Of a stretch of 59,440 nt of DNA, positions 16,055-26,000 are shown piece by piece. The notes beneath the pieces were generated by a model that was given only the letters and a program-made list of their open reading frames with translations, was not told the origin of the DNA and did not search any database. A program made the position numbers and the translations under genes. Position 1 is the first letter of the stretch; the number at the start of each line of letters is the position of its first letter. This DNA comes from Oscillospiraceae bacterium (lineage in GTDB: Bacteria; Bacillota; Clostridia; Oscillospirales; Ruminococcaceae), in the NCBI GenBank assembly GCA_021769725.1, contig JAETSI010000018.1:1-59440 (forward strand), read 5' to 3'.

Positions 16055-16893
16055 TATGGAAGATTAAATTGTCCGGCGTGCCATGAACCGTCACTTTCGA
16101 TAACGATAGAAAAGGTATCAGTCGTGGAATAGGCAGCGCTTCCGTCCAGGTCTGTGCCGCTGTAATGATTTTCGACAGTGAAGAATATCTCATCTCCGTT
16201 GTTCGACTGTATATCCGTGATCTTGGAACCGGTATAGAAAATGTCAGCTCCACGTGCAGCATTCAGTGCATAGACCGTACCGCCGCCGTCAATGAATATT
16301 TCTGACAAATTATTAGGATAACGCCGGCTGAAAACCTTGTAGTAGTCGTTTTCCACGTCGCTGAGAGAAGTGATGCCGCTGTCAAGAATTCTGTAGAAGC
16401 GCCAGTCGAAATCAGTTTCGATAAAGTCGTCAGGATCTGTTTCGTATGGGCATCCTACAGTGAAGTTCCACTGTGTGGTGCAGGCGGATTCAAAAAGAGC
16501 CTGTGCTGCGGCAATAAGGATTTCTTCATCCTTATCATCCGAATTTTCGTCAAATACTACAGCTCCGTCGTCATTATAAGAGAAGGAATTGTTTTCCAGA
16601 GGATCGGGCTGGACGGTAGTTTCCTCCTGAGCAGTGGTATTCCGGGAGCTGTCAGCAGTTACCGAGGATGCTGCGGAAGTAGACTTTTCTGACTTTTCCT
16701 GTGTTGCTGCCGTAGTTTTGGCGGCAGGATCAAGGGGATCGGGCTGGACGGTAGTCTTTATATCTGACGCAGAATCGGAGGCAGATGTATCCTGTGAATT
16801 TCCGCCGGATTTTTCAGACGACTTGCCTTTGCTGCATCCTGTAATGGTCAGGGCGGCAGATAGTGCGATAAAAAGTAAAAAAATTCTTTTCAT
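16051..16893 (-). CDS. hypothetical lipoprotein with Ser/Thr/Ala-rich linker
   Basis: 280 residues. The N-terminus is a type II signal peptide with lipobox LTITGC (Cys20). Residues about 22-105 are a low-complexity Ser/Thr/Asp linker with the phrase TTVQPDPL repeated twice, typical of surface lipoproteins in this group. The folded part (about 115-280) has a helix (EEILIAAAQALFESACTTQWNFT) and then beta strands ending IVIESDGSWHAGQFNLPY, which resembles NTF2-like or SnoaL-like small alpha/beta folds, though I do not assign one. AAGGAG precedes the ATG. It lies 20 bp behind rnr on the same strand and may be co-transcribed. No functional motif is seen. Confidence 0.8.
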   Translation of the reverse strand: MKRIFLLFIALSAALTITGCSKGKSSEKSGGNSQDTSASDSASDIKTTVQPDPLDPAAKTTAATQEKSEKSTSAASSVTADSSRNTTAQEETTVQPDPLENNSFSYNDDGAVVFDENSDDKDEEILIAAAQALFESACTTQWNFTVGCPYETDPDDFIETDFDWRFYRILDSGITSLSDVENDYYKVFSRRYPNNLSEIFIDGGGTVYALNAARGADIFYTGSKITDIQSNNGDEIFFTVENHYSGTDLDGSAAYSTTDTFSIVIESDGSWHAGQFNLPY

Positions 16894-16913
16894 AACAGAA
16901 CTCCTTTTTAAAA

Positions 16914-19067
16914 TTATTCATCGTTGAGAACAAAGTCTATGAGACCATCGCTCACGTTTACAGCGGCGCAGATTATCTGAACCGACTGTCCAAGTGTATA
17001 GGATACACCGCTAAATTTTTCGGTGAGAACGGCTGGTTCGGAGTAGTCGTATTCGCCTTCCGGCAGGGTTCTGATATGCACAAGTCCCTCGATAGTATTG
17101 GGCAGCTGTGCATAGAATCCAAACTCTGTAACGCCGGATATTTTGGCACCGAACACCTCTCCGATATGACTGCGCATATATTCGGCCTTGTAGCAGTCCT
17201 CGCATTCACGTTCCACGGCGGCGGCTCTTATCTCTGCCGCAGAAGAACGCTCCGCAGCGTTGAGGGCAAATCCTGAATAGCGTTTGTCGAGCCATTCGTT
17301 TCTGTAACCGGCAAGGACGTCGGTTATTATTCTGTGGATAGCCAGATCCGGATACCGGCGGATAGGTGAAGTGAAGTGGGAATAATCTTTAAGCACCAGA
17401 CCGAAATGCCCCAGAGGTTCAACAGAATATTTCGCTTTTGCCATAGACCGCAGAACAAGCATATTTACTGCCTCGAATTTGTCTGTTCCCCGAGCGTTGT
17501 TGAGGATCTCGGAGGCATGACACGGCTTGAATTCGCTGAAATGTGGATATTCTACCCCTATTTTAATGAGCGTTTCACGTAGAAGTTCCGTTTTTTCTTC
17601 CGGCGGAGCTTCATGGATGCGGTAGACAAAGGGAATCTTTTTTTCAGCAGCCAGCCGGGCAGCGGCTTCGTTGGCAGTCAGCATAAATTCTTCTATTATC
17701 TGTTCCGACTTGCCTCTTTCACGTGGAAGAACGTCGGTGCAGACGCCGTTTTCGTCGATGACAAGTCTGCTTTCGGCGGTATATATATCAGGAGCTTTTC
17801 TCCGTTTCTTTTTAGCGATAAGCAGATCAGTCAGTTCGTTCATAAGAAAAATATCGTTTCTGACGTGTTCGTATTTTCGGCATATCTCATCGCTTTCGCT
17901 GCCGGCAAGTATCGCATTTATTTCACTGTATACACCCTTTACACGGGAGCGGACAGCGCTTTTGCAGAATCGGTAGGAAACAAGTTCACCGAAACTGTCA
18001 AGCTCCATGAACGCAGACAATGTAAGTCTGTCCTCTCCGGGATTGAGCGAACAAATACCGTTTGAAAGTTCTTTCGGCAGCATAGGAATGACCTGGTCGG
18101 CGAAATATATGCTTGTTCCACGGCGCATAGCTTCCTTGTCGATAGCGCTGTTTCCCTTGACATAGTGAGAGACATCTGCAATATGAACGCCGAGAAGCCA
18201 ACCTCCGTCAAATTTTGAAACAGAGACAGCGTCGTCCAAGTCCTTAGATTCAGCTCCGTCAATGGTGAAGATCGTCATATCACGAAGATCCTCACGATTG
18301 TTGAAAGAATAATCCTGTACACCGCCCTCAGAGATTTTTCTTGCTTCTTTAAGAACATCCTCCGGAAATTCAGCAGGAGCGCCGTGATTTATAAGGATAG
18401 ATGCCGCACAGGCAGCGGCGGAATCGGAACTGCCGAATACACCGGTGACCGTGACAATATGCTCTGCGTGACGCCGTCCACGGAAAACAATTTCCGTCAG
18501 TACTTTATCGCCGCTTTGGAAAGGAACGCTTTGTTTTTCGTCAATAGTTATGTGATTTTTTGATGCCGAATCTGGCACAAGATAGGCTTTACCGTCAACG
18601 ATCTCAACAGTTCCGGTAAGCTGAGAGCTTCCGAAGCAGATGATGTCTATAACTTCGCCCTCCGGTTCGCCGGAGCGTGATGGGATAGCGGAGATAAGAA
18701 CCTTGTCGCCGGGCATAGCGCCAAGCATATATTTGCCGGGGATAAAATATTCCTTTCCGTCGTTCGTTTCGGCAAAACCGAAAGTTCTGCTAAGGCGTGT
18801 TACTGTGCCGCAGACTACACCGAGACGGGAGCATAACCCAGTTTTCATAGCCTTTTTCATCATGATAACGCCCTCGGAGCGCAATTCGTCGAACGCCTTG
18901 ATAAAGTTATCCCTGCCTTGTTTTTTTGTACGGCATTTTGATTCCAGCTCGTTTACCGGCATAAGCTTTTTGCCGTATGCGGAGAGGAATGTGACGATTT
19001 TCTTTTTATAGTTTTCCACGGAGCACAGAGCGGCATTTTTCTTTGATACTGGCTTCTTTTTAGCCAT
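16914..19067 (-). CDS. rnr: ribonuclease R
   Basis: 717 residues from the ATG at 19067, chosen because AGGAGG lies just upstream (19076-19081); the open frame to 19142 runs back through a terminator. RNase R is a 3'-5' exoribonuclease that degrades structured RNA and helps in trans-translation. Domain order: N-terminal helix-turn-helix-like region (about 20-75), two cold-shock domains (about 85-230, e.g. GTVTRLSRTFGFAETNDGKEYF), RNB catalytic domain (about 240-570) with active-site Asp cluster TIDGAESKDLDDAVS and LPKELSNGICSLNPGEDRL, and C-terminal S1 domain (about 635-717, FGAKISGVTEFGFYAQL). The usual downstream smpB is not here. SecG is directly upstream, as in many Firmicutes. Confidence 0.97.
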   Translation of the reverse strand: MAKKKPVSKKNAALCSVENYKKKIVTFLSAYGKKLMPVNELESKCRTKKQGRDNFIKAFDELRSEGVIMMKKAMKTGLCSRLGVVCGTVTRLSRTFGFAETNDGKEYFIPGKYMLGAMPGDKVLISAIPSRSGEPEGEVIDIICFGSSQLTGTVEIVDGKAYLVPDSASKNHITIDEKQSVPFQSGDKVLTEIVFRGRRHAEHIVTVTGVFGSSDSAAACAASILINHGAPAEFPEDVLKEARKISEGGVQDYSFNNREDLRDMTIFTIDGAESKDLDDAVSVSKFDGGWLLGVHIADVSHYVKGNSAIDKEAMRRGTSIYFADQVIPMLPKELSNGICSLNPGEDRLTLSAFMELDSFGELVSYRFCKSAVRSRVKGVYSEINAILAGSESDEICRKYEHVRNDIFLMNELTDLLIAKKKRRKAPDIYTAESRLVIDENGVCTDVLPRERGKSEQIIEEFMLTANEAAARLAAEKKIPFVYRIHEAPPEEKTELLRETLIKIGVEYPHFSEFKPCHASEILNNARGTDKFEAVNMLVLRSMAKAKYSVEPLGHFGLVLKDYSHFTSPIRRYPDLAIHRIITDVLAGYRNEWLDKRYSGFALNAAERSSAAEIRAAAVERECEDCYKAEYMRSHIGEVFGAKISGVTEFGFYAQLPNTIEGLVHIRTLPEGEYDYSEPAVLTEKFSGVSYTLGQSVQIICAAVNVSDGLIDFVLNDE

Positions 19068-19120
19068 TTTTAAGACCTCCTTTGCTTTTGAACTCATTAA
19101 TATGATTCCCGGAATCACAT

Positions 19121-19154
19121 TAAAAAACAAGCCCCATGACAAAAGCCACGGGGC
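19121..19154 (-). terminator. terminator between secG and rnr
   Basis: On the minus strand stem GCCCCGTG/CATGGGGC (plus 19131-19138 with 19147-19154) is followed by TTGTTTTTTAATG. Expression of rnr would need read-through or its own promoter. Confidence 0.82.
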
Positions 19155-19161
19155 GGAATGA

Positions 19162-19425
19162 TTACTTGGAAGAAATCGGGATTATGTTAATTGCAAGAAC
19201 AATAATAAACATAATGATTCCAAAAGCTCTTGTAATCTTGTTGAGGATCGCTTCTTTGGTTCTGCCCTCGTTTTTGCCGTAGAATGAATCCGAACTTGCT
19301 CCTGTCAAAGCGGCTGACATACTGTCCTGTGATTTCTGTTCCTGTGAAAGGCAAAGCACGATAATAAGTGCGCAGAGTATAAGGAGAATAATTCCTCCTA
19401 CGATTTCAAGTGTCGGCATTGTCAT
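19162..19425 (-). CDS. secG: preprotein translocase subunit SecG
   Basis: 87 residues from the ATG at 19425, with GGAGGT nine bp upstream; a longer frame would begin at a TTG inside the ribosome-site region. It has two transmembrane helices (about 5-25, EIVGGIILLILCALIIVLCL, and about 66-84, FGIIMFIIVLAINII) joined by a polar loop with SQEQKSQDSMSAALTG and the typical G.....FYGKNEGRTKEAILNKIT segment. SecG assists SecYE and SecA in protein export across the cytoplasmic membrane. The length is normal (75-90 residues). Confidence 0.95.
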   Translation of the reverse strand: MTMPTLEIVGGIILLILCALIIVLCLSQEQKSQDSMSAALTGASSDSFYGKNEGRTKEAILNKITRAFGIIMFIIVLAINIIPISSK

Positions 19426-19614
19426 AATTATTAAACCTCCGTTATGGTAGTGCAACAGGAAATTATCCTGTATGTTTCAATTAACTTTATTATTATATCA
19501 TATTTTTTTCCCCATTTCAAGAGGAATGTAAGAAAAAGCATAAAATTTTTCTGACGTTAATTTGGTAAGATTGTACAAAACGACGTTAAACGCTATTAAA
19601 ACAGAATGCCTGTA

Positions 19615-19643
19615 TTGACATTAACGATTGAAAATGGTATTAT
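19615..19643 (+). promoter_or_regulatory. promoter of cellobiose phosphorylase
   Basis: TTGACA (19615-19620), 17-bp spacer, TATTAT (19638-19643). The start near 19650 leaves a leader of about 100 nt to the ATG at 19749. Confidence 0.75.
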
Positions 19644-19748
19644 TATAATAATAGTATGAGCTTGTTAAGGCAACATTACATGACAAAGGCATCAGCTGCC
19701 GAATATGCGGCACTGCCTGAAGTTCAAAGCATCAAAAGGAGAAAAAAT

Positions 19749-22145
19749 ATGCAGTACGGACACTTTGACCTTGAAAACATGGAATATGTAATTACCAATC
19801 CAGCAACTCCCGCCCCGTGGGCAAATTACCTCGGCGATCCGGAATACGGCGCAATGATCTCAAATAATGCCGCAGGCTACAGTTTTGTTAAATCCGGTGC
19901 AAACGGAAGAATATCCCGTTTCCGCTTCAATTCGGATATGGCTCTTCCGGGACGTTATATTTACATCCGTGACAATGAAACCAGCGATTACTGGTCGGCT
20001 TCATGGCAGCCTGTGGGCAAGCCTCTGGATCAGTACAAATCCGAATGCCGCCACGGTACAGCATATACCGTTATCAGTTCAGAATATGCAAGTATCGGCT
20101 CTGAGACAACATATTATGTGCCCTACGGAAGGACATATGAAGTATGGCGTGCTAAGATCACCAATAACAGCGATAAGGAGAGAAAGCTTTCCATTTTCGG
20201 TTTTGTGGAGTTCACCAACGAACCCAATTACGAGCAGGATCAGGTAAATCTCCAGTATACACTTTTTATTACACGTACAAGCTTTGAGGACAACAAGATC
20301 ATCCAGCATATGAATGAAAATGACGGCGTTGACGAAACAGGCTCAAATCATCGTGAACGTTTTTTCGGAATGGTCGGAGCCGATGTAACTGCCTGCAATG
20401 GTTCACTCAGCGATTTTATCGGTCCTTACAGAACATACTCAAATCCTATAGCAGTTGAGAACGGCAAATGCAATAACGCCATGAACTTCAACAGCAATTC
20501 CTGCGGCGCACTCCAGTCTGATATTACGCTTAAACCCGGTGAAACAGCGGAACTTATCTATATCATGGGTCAGAAAGACAACGCTCAGGCAACCGCTATT
20601 CTGGACGAATACAAGATATCCGGCAGAGTTGATGCCGATATCGCACAGCTCAAAGATTACTGGCATGGTCAGCTTTCCAATTTCAGAGTTGAAACTCCGT
20701 CCGCTGAATTCAACAATATGATAAACGTCTGGAACGCTTATCAGTGTTTCATCACATTTATCTGGTCAAGAGCGGCTTCGTTCATTTACTGCGGTCTCAG
20801 AAACGGCTACGGATACCGTGATACAGTCCAGGACATTCAGGGAATTATTCACCTTGATCCGGAAATGGCTGCGGAAAAGATCAGATTTATGCTTTCCGCC
20901 CAGGTTGACAACGGCGGCGGACTTCCTCTTGTAAAGTTCAATCATAATGCAGGTCATGAGAATACTCCTGACGATCCTGAATACGTAAAGGAGACCGGAC
21001 ATCCATCCTACCGTGCAGACGACGCATTATGGCTCTTCCCGACCATTGTAAAATATATTGGCGAAACCGGAAACAAAGGTTTTCTGGATGAAGTGATCGT
21101 TTATGCAAACGGCGGTGAGGATACGGTTTACGATCATCTGAAAAATGCTATCCGCTTCTCTATGGAGCGTCTCGGCGATCACGATATGCCTGCGGGACTT
21201 CATGCTGACTGGAATGACTGTTTGAGACTTGGTGCAAAAGGTGAGTCAACATTTGTTGCTTTCCAGCTTTACTACGCAATGACAACTATCAAGGAAATGG
21301 CAATTTTAAAGAACGATACCGACTATATCGCTTATATTGACGATGTTCAGTGCAAGCTTGCAGAAGCTCTTGAAAAGTGCTGGGACGAGGACAGATTTAT
21401 CCGTGGCATCCGTGAGGACGGTGTTCTGGTAGGTGCAAAAAAAGATCCCGAAGCAAGTATGTGGCTTAATCCGCAGTCATGGAGCGTTATTTCCAGATTT
21501 GCGTCTGAACAGCAGGCAGAAAAGGCTATGAACAGCGTTCATGAGATACTTAACACTCCCTACGGCGCTAAGCTTATGGATCCGCCTTATAAGGAGCACT
21601 ATTTTGACGGTGCACTCATGCATATTTTCAATGCCGATACAAAAGAAAACGGCGGTATTTTCTCACAGTCGCAGGGCTGGCTGATTCTTGCTGAAGCTCT
21701 TCTCGGACACGGAAACCGTGCGTTTGAATACTTTATGGAAAGTTCTCCTGCCGCTATGAACGACAAGGCTGAGATACGTGTTATGGAGCCCTATGTTCAC
21801 GGCCAGTTTACCGAATCAAAGGCTTCTCCGTTTGAGGGACGTTCTCACGTTCACTGGCTCACCGGTACTGCTTCGACTGTTATGGTCGGATGCGTCGAGG
21901 GTATCTGCGGTATGCGGCCTGACGCTGACGGAATGATTATTTCACCGTCTATTCCGTCAGAATGGAACGGATTTAAGATCGAGAAGAATTTCCGTGGCAA
22001 GAAACTCAATATTACGATTGACAATTCTGCTCACGTTGAATCAGGCGTTAAGGAGGTAATTCTCAACGGCACAATGCTGGATGATAATTATGTTCCTGCT
22101 GATAAACTGACAGATGTAAATGAAATAAGCGTTGTGCTTGGATAA
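19749..22145 (+). CDS. cellobiose phosphorylase (GH94)
   Basis: 798 residues from the ATG at 19749, which has AAAAGGAG upstream and gives the family start MQYGHFDLENMEYVITNP; an ATG at 19656 in the same frame lies only about six bp past the predicted transcription start and lacks a ribosome site. The enzyme splits cellobiose with phosphate into glucose-1-phosphate and glucose in the cytoplasm, saving one ATP per cellobiose. Typical GH94 features: N-terminal beta-sandwich (about 1-270, NYLGDPEYGAMISNNAAGYS), helical linker, (alpha/alpha)6 barrel with RNGYGYRDTVQDIQG and the catalytic Asp in LHADWNDCL, and the phosphate-site region SHVHWLTGTASTVMVG. The DWND Asp is the general acid by homology. 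Monocistronic with own promoter and terminator. Cellodextrin phosphorylase is less likely given the length. Confidence 0.95.
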   Translation: MQYGHFDLENMEYVITNPATPAPWANYLGDPEYGAMISNNAAGYSFVKSGANGRISRFRFNSDMALPGRYIYIRDNETSDYWSASWQPVGKPLDQYKSECRHGTAYTVISSEYASIGSETTYYVPYGRTYEVWRAKITNNSDKERKLSIFGFVEFTNEPNYEQDQVNLQYTLFITRTSFEDNKIIQHMNENDGVDETGSNHRERFFGMVGADVTACNGSLSDFIGPYRTYSNPIAVENGKCNNAMNFNSNSCGALQSDITLKPGETAELIYIMGQKDNAQATAILDEYKISGRVDADIAQLKDYWHGQLSNFRVETPSAEFNNMINVWNAYQCFITFIWSRAASFIYCGLRNGYGYRDTVQDIQGIIHLDPEMAAEKIRFMLSAQVDNGGGLPLVKFNHNAGHENTPDDPEYVKETGHPSYRADDALWLFPTIVKYIGETGNKGFLDEVIVYANGGEDTVYDHLKNAIRFSMERLGDHDMPAGLHADWNDCLRLGAKGESTFVAFQLYYAMTTIKEMAILKNDTDYIAYIDDVQCKLAEALEKCWDEDRFIRGIREDGVLVGAKKDPEASMWLNPQSWSVISRFASEQQAEKAMNSVHEILNTPYGAKLMDPPYKEHYFDGALMHIFNADTKENGGIFSQSQGWLILAEALLGHGNRAFEYFMESSPAAMNDKAEIRVMEPYVHGQFTESKASPFEGRSHVHWLTGTASTVMVGCVEGICGMRPDADGMIISPSIPSEWNGFKIEKNFRGKKLNITIDNSAHVESGVKEVILNGTMLDDNYVPADKLTDVNEISVVLG

Positions 22146-22149
22146 AGAA

Positions 22150-22176
22150 AATCCCCGGTTTTCCGGGGATTTTTTA
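22150..22176 (+). terminator. terminator of cellobiose phosphorylase
   Basis: Stem AATCCCCGG/CCGGGGATT (22150-22158 with 22163-22171), TTTT loop, then TTTTTATT. Confidence 0.92.
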
Positions 22177-22211
22177 TTATTAAGAGTCTGCTGACGTTGG
22201 CTGACAGTCGG

Positions 22212-22943
22212 TTATTCTTTTTCTGATGTATCCACCGGAATAGACTGACCGTTTTCGTCATAAAAAACAATATTGTCAATATAAAGATTGGAATCGTTCT
22301 CCGAGCCCCAGCGCATTACCAGGAAATTTGCGTCTTTCATGTTTTCATCCCAGCAAATACCGCTGTCGGCAAGCAGAAATTTAAAGCAGGCATGGACAGC
22401 CCCTGAGCGTTCACAGTTGTATTCACCGCCCTCAAACTCGGCAAAATCGTACCATGTGCCCTCATCCTCTTCATTTTCCTTGGCGGTCACTGTGCCTCCT
22501 CCGGCGCAGATAGTTCCGGGAGCCTTGACTTTATTGCCGTCCTGATTGGTATAGTTTTCGGAAACGGCGTCGGCGTACAAGTCAAATTCAATCGAGCGAA
22601 CTTTTGCAAGATCTTCGGGGGCAAGCAGACGGGCTGCGTTTATACTGAGCTTCTGCACCTTGCTTTCGGCAGGAACAGTGAAGTCGTCGGTGAATTTCAG
22701 CATTTTATTGCCTTCTATTTCCGTTACTGAAAGCGCTCCTTTTGCCGCCTGCTTATCATCATTTATAACGCTGACAAAGGAAAAGAAACCGTCGTCAAAG
22801 GTTATGGCATTGGGATCTTCGCATTCTACCGGTGGAGGCGGAACCGGTTTTTTTTCTTTTTCGGTTTTTTTTCCGCATCCGCATGAAACAAGGCATAATA
22901 TAAAGCAGACTGCCGGCAGGACAGCCGTTATTTTTCCGGTCAT
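22212..22943 (-). CDS. hypothetical lipoprotein with jelly-roll-like domain
   Basis: 243 residues. Signal peptide with lipobox LVSCGC (Cys about 21-23), then a short Lys/Pro linker KKTEKEKKPVPPPP. The folded part (about 42-235) is rich in beta strands with a pattern seen in carbohydrate-binding jelly-rolls: KVRSIEFDLYADAV..., then a central insertion, and the closing SNLYIDNIVFYDENG, which is like the last strand of CBM families 4/9/22. It may therefore be a surface sugar-binding lipoprotein, but no catalytic motif is present and the assignment is only by pattern. AAAAGGAGA precedes the ATG. It is convergent with cellobiose phosphorylase and downstream of mfd across the palindrome at 22978-23023. 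Confidence 0.78.
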   Translation of the reverse strand: MTGKITAVLPAVCFILCLVSCGCGKKTEKEKKPVPPPPVECEDPNAITFDDGFFSFVSVINDDKQAAKGALSVTEIEGNKMLKFTDDFTVPAESKVQKLSINAARLLAPEDLAKVRSIEFDLYADAVSENYTNQDGNKVKAPGTICAGGGTVTAKENEEDEGTWYDFAEFEGGEYNCERSGAVHACFKFLLADSGICWDENMKDANFLVMRWGSENDSNLYIDNIVFYDENGQSIPVDTSEKE

Positions 22944-22977
22944 CTTTTGTCTCCTTTTAAGGCTTCAGAACTTTTTA

Positions 22978-23023
22978 GGCAGCACCACACAAAGCCGTCA
23001 GGCGTGCTTTGTGTGGTGCTGCC
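22978..23023. repeat. 18-bp-arm perfect inverted repeat between mfd and lipoprotein gene
   Basis: Arms GGCAGCACCACACAAAGC (22978-22995) and its exact complement (23006-23023) flank a 10-nt loop. Flanking T-runs are weak on both strands. It may terminate mfd transcription or be a palindromic repeat unit; part of it resembles degraded DNA near 6960-6984. Confidence 0.7.
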
Positions 23024-23074
23024 CTTATTTTATCACAAATGTATGTCAAAGTAAATACAGATATTGTAAAAAAA

Positions 23075-26000
23075 TCATGAATTACCTGATCGAGCGTTAT
23101 AGAAGATCTCAACTGTTTCCCTCATCATATCAAAAGGGAGTACTTTTGGTGTGATCTTCACCGAAACATAGGATTTTCCCATGCCGTTGAAAGTTATTCT
23201 TCCCTTATAAGCGGCTGTAAGAGCGGCGATCTGTTCTGTAGAAACGTATTCGGTATAGAAATACATAGAACCGTTTTTCTGTGATATTTCGGTGATACCC
23301 AGATGAGCCGCCTTGTTTCTCAGCAGTGAAACGTCGATAAGTCCCACCACCGATTTAGGCGGTTCACCGTAGCGGTCGATAAGTTCGTCGAGAAGATCGG
23401 TCTTGTCGGCGTCCTCGGTGACGGTCATGATCTTTCTGTATACGTCAAGCCGTTGATTCAGGCTTGAAATGTACTTTTCCGGAATATGCGCCTCGATCTG
23501 TATATCCACCAGGCATTCCGGAACTTTCTCCGGCTGTTCTCCTTTTTCTTCGGATATCGCCTCGGACAGCAGGCGGAGATACATATCATATCCTACGGCT
23601 TCCATGTGACCATGCTGTTTTCCGCTCAGGATACTGCCTGCGCCTCTTATCTCAAGATCACGCAGAGCAATGCGGAATCCGCTGCCGAACTGTGTGAATT
23701 CTCTCATGGCGCTGAGACGCTTTGAGGCGATCTCCGTCAGCACCTTATCACGCTGATACGTAAAATAGGCATATCCACGTCGGTTGGAGCGTCCCACACG
23801 TCCCCGGAGCTGATAGAGCTGAGACAGTCCGAAACGGTCGGAATCTTCGATTATAAGGGTGTTTACGTTGGGCACATCCACTCCGGTCTCAATGATAGTG
23901 GTGCAGACAAGAATGTCAATCTCATGTTCCACCAGCTGTTCCCAGATATCGGACATTTCCTCCTCATTCATTTTGCCGTGTGCGCAGGCTATTCTTGCAT
24001 CCGGCAGATATTCGTGCAGCCGTGCGGCGCATCCCATAATTGTTTCCACCCGGTTGTGGATATAATAGACCTGACCTCCACGGCGGAGTTCCCGGACGAT
24101 CGCTTGTATAATAGAACCGGTATTGTACTCAATGACATATGTCTGAACCGGGTATCTGTCCTGAGGCGGCTCTTCGATAACGGACATATCACGTATGCCG
24201 CTCATTGCCATGTTCAGTGTGCGTGGAATCGGCGTAGCGGACAGCATAAGCACGTCAACTTCTGTGAATGCTTCCTTGAATTTCTCCTTGTGAGCCACGC
24301 CGAAGCGCTGTTCCTCGTCGATTATTGCAAGTCCGAGATCCTTGAAAACAACGCTTTTCTGTATTATCTTGTGAGTGCCGATGAGTATGTCGATCCTGCC
24401 CTGCTTCAGTTTTTTTATTATTTCCTCCTGCTGCTTAGGATTTCTGTAGCGTGAAAGGAGTTCTATATTGACGGGAAAATGCTCAAACCGCCGCAGAGCT
24501 GTCTGATAGTGCTGATAAGCGAGAACCGTCGTAGGTGCGAGAATAGCGCACTGCTTGCCTGAGAGCACGCATTTCATTGCCGCACGGAGAGCCACCTCTG
24601 TTTTTCCGAATCCAACATCGCCGCAGAGCAGCCGTTCCATCGGACGGGCACGTTCCATATCCGCCTTTATTTCTGCAATGGATTGAAGCTGATCGTCTGT
24701 TTCGGCATATGGAAAGCGTTCCTCAAAATCACGCTGCATCTCGTCGTCGGGGCTGAAAGCGAATCCCGGACTTTTTTCACGCTTGGCGTACAGTGCGATA
24801 AGTTCGTGCGCCATATCCTTTACGGCGCTTTTTACTCTGTTTCTGGTTTTCTGCCAGTCTCCGGAGGAAAGCTTGTTGAGCCTTACGCCTGAATTGTCAC
24901 GTGGTCCTATATATTTTGATACAAGATCAAGTTGTGTGACAGGGATATAAAGCTTATCTGTTCCGGCGTACTGTATGGTGATGTAGTCCTTTGTAACGCC
25001 GTCGAATTCCAGCTTGTTTATACCCATGAATCTGCCTATTCCATGACCGGAGTGTACCACAAGATCGCCTTCTGCGATATCGGAGAGACTGCGTATTTCT
25101 TCTGCTTTGTTTTTCCTTTTCCGGCTCTTTCTCCGTGAGGAATCCATTGCACGTCCCTGTGTGATAAGAACAGTCTTGTTTTCGGGGTATTCAAAGCCCC
25201 CTCCGAAACTTCCCGTCATAAGGTAAGTTCTGCCGCAGACCGGGGAGGTATCTTTTTCGTGGATATCGCAGGGAATGCCCTGTTCTTCAAGATCCTGCTT
25301 TATTATAGGCAGCGTTTTTTCGCTGCCGGCAGCCAGTATCATGCGGTATCCACGGTCACGGAAAGCGGCAAGATCATCGAAAAGTTGACTCATTTCGCCG
25401 CTCCAGGGGGCGGTCTGCATTGCTTCAAAACTTACAAGACGGCGGAAGTCTATGCGTTCACCGCCCTGCATGAAACTGCTCATGTAGAGGCAGACGTGTT
25501 TTTCTGCGATATGCTGTATTTCGGGCAGGTCGACTATATATCCGTCAAGCCCCCTGCACAGCTGACCGTCCTCCAGAAGTATCTTCACATCCTCGCCGTA
25601 TCGTGAGGATATACCGGAGGCGCTGTCCATAACGGCGGAAAAATCGCTGAAAAGTACGACTCCGTCAATATAGTCGAAAACGGTTTTCGGTTCGCTGTAT
25701 ACAAGCGGATAGTACTTGACACTGTGGGAAAGTATCTCGCCGGCACGCAGTCTGTTCACATCTGCGCCGAGATGCTCACGGACAAGCTCTGTACGTTTTC
25801 CACGTACTTTTTTGCAGAGAGCTTCTATCCTGTCTGCCAGTTCCTGTTTGTTGTAAATAACTTCTCCGGCAGGAGATATAGCAATTTTCTCAAGGGATTC
25901 CGTTCTTCGCTGCGTATCAGTCTCAAACTCCGATATTGTGTCGATCTCATCGCCGAAAAGTTCGATACGCACGGGCTTTCCGCACTGAACAGGGAAAATG

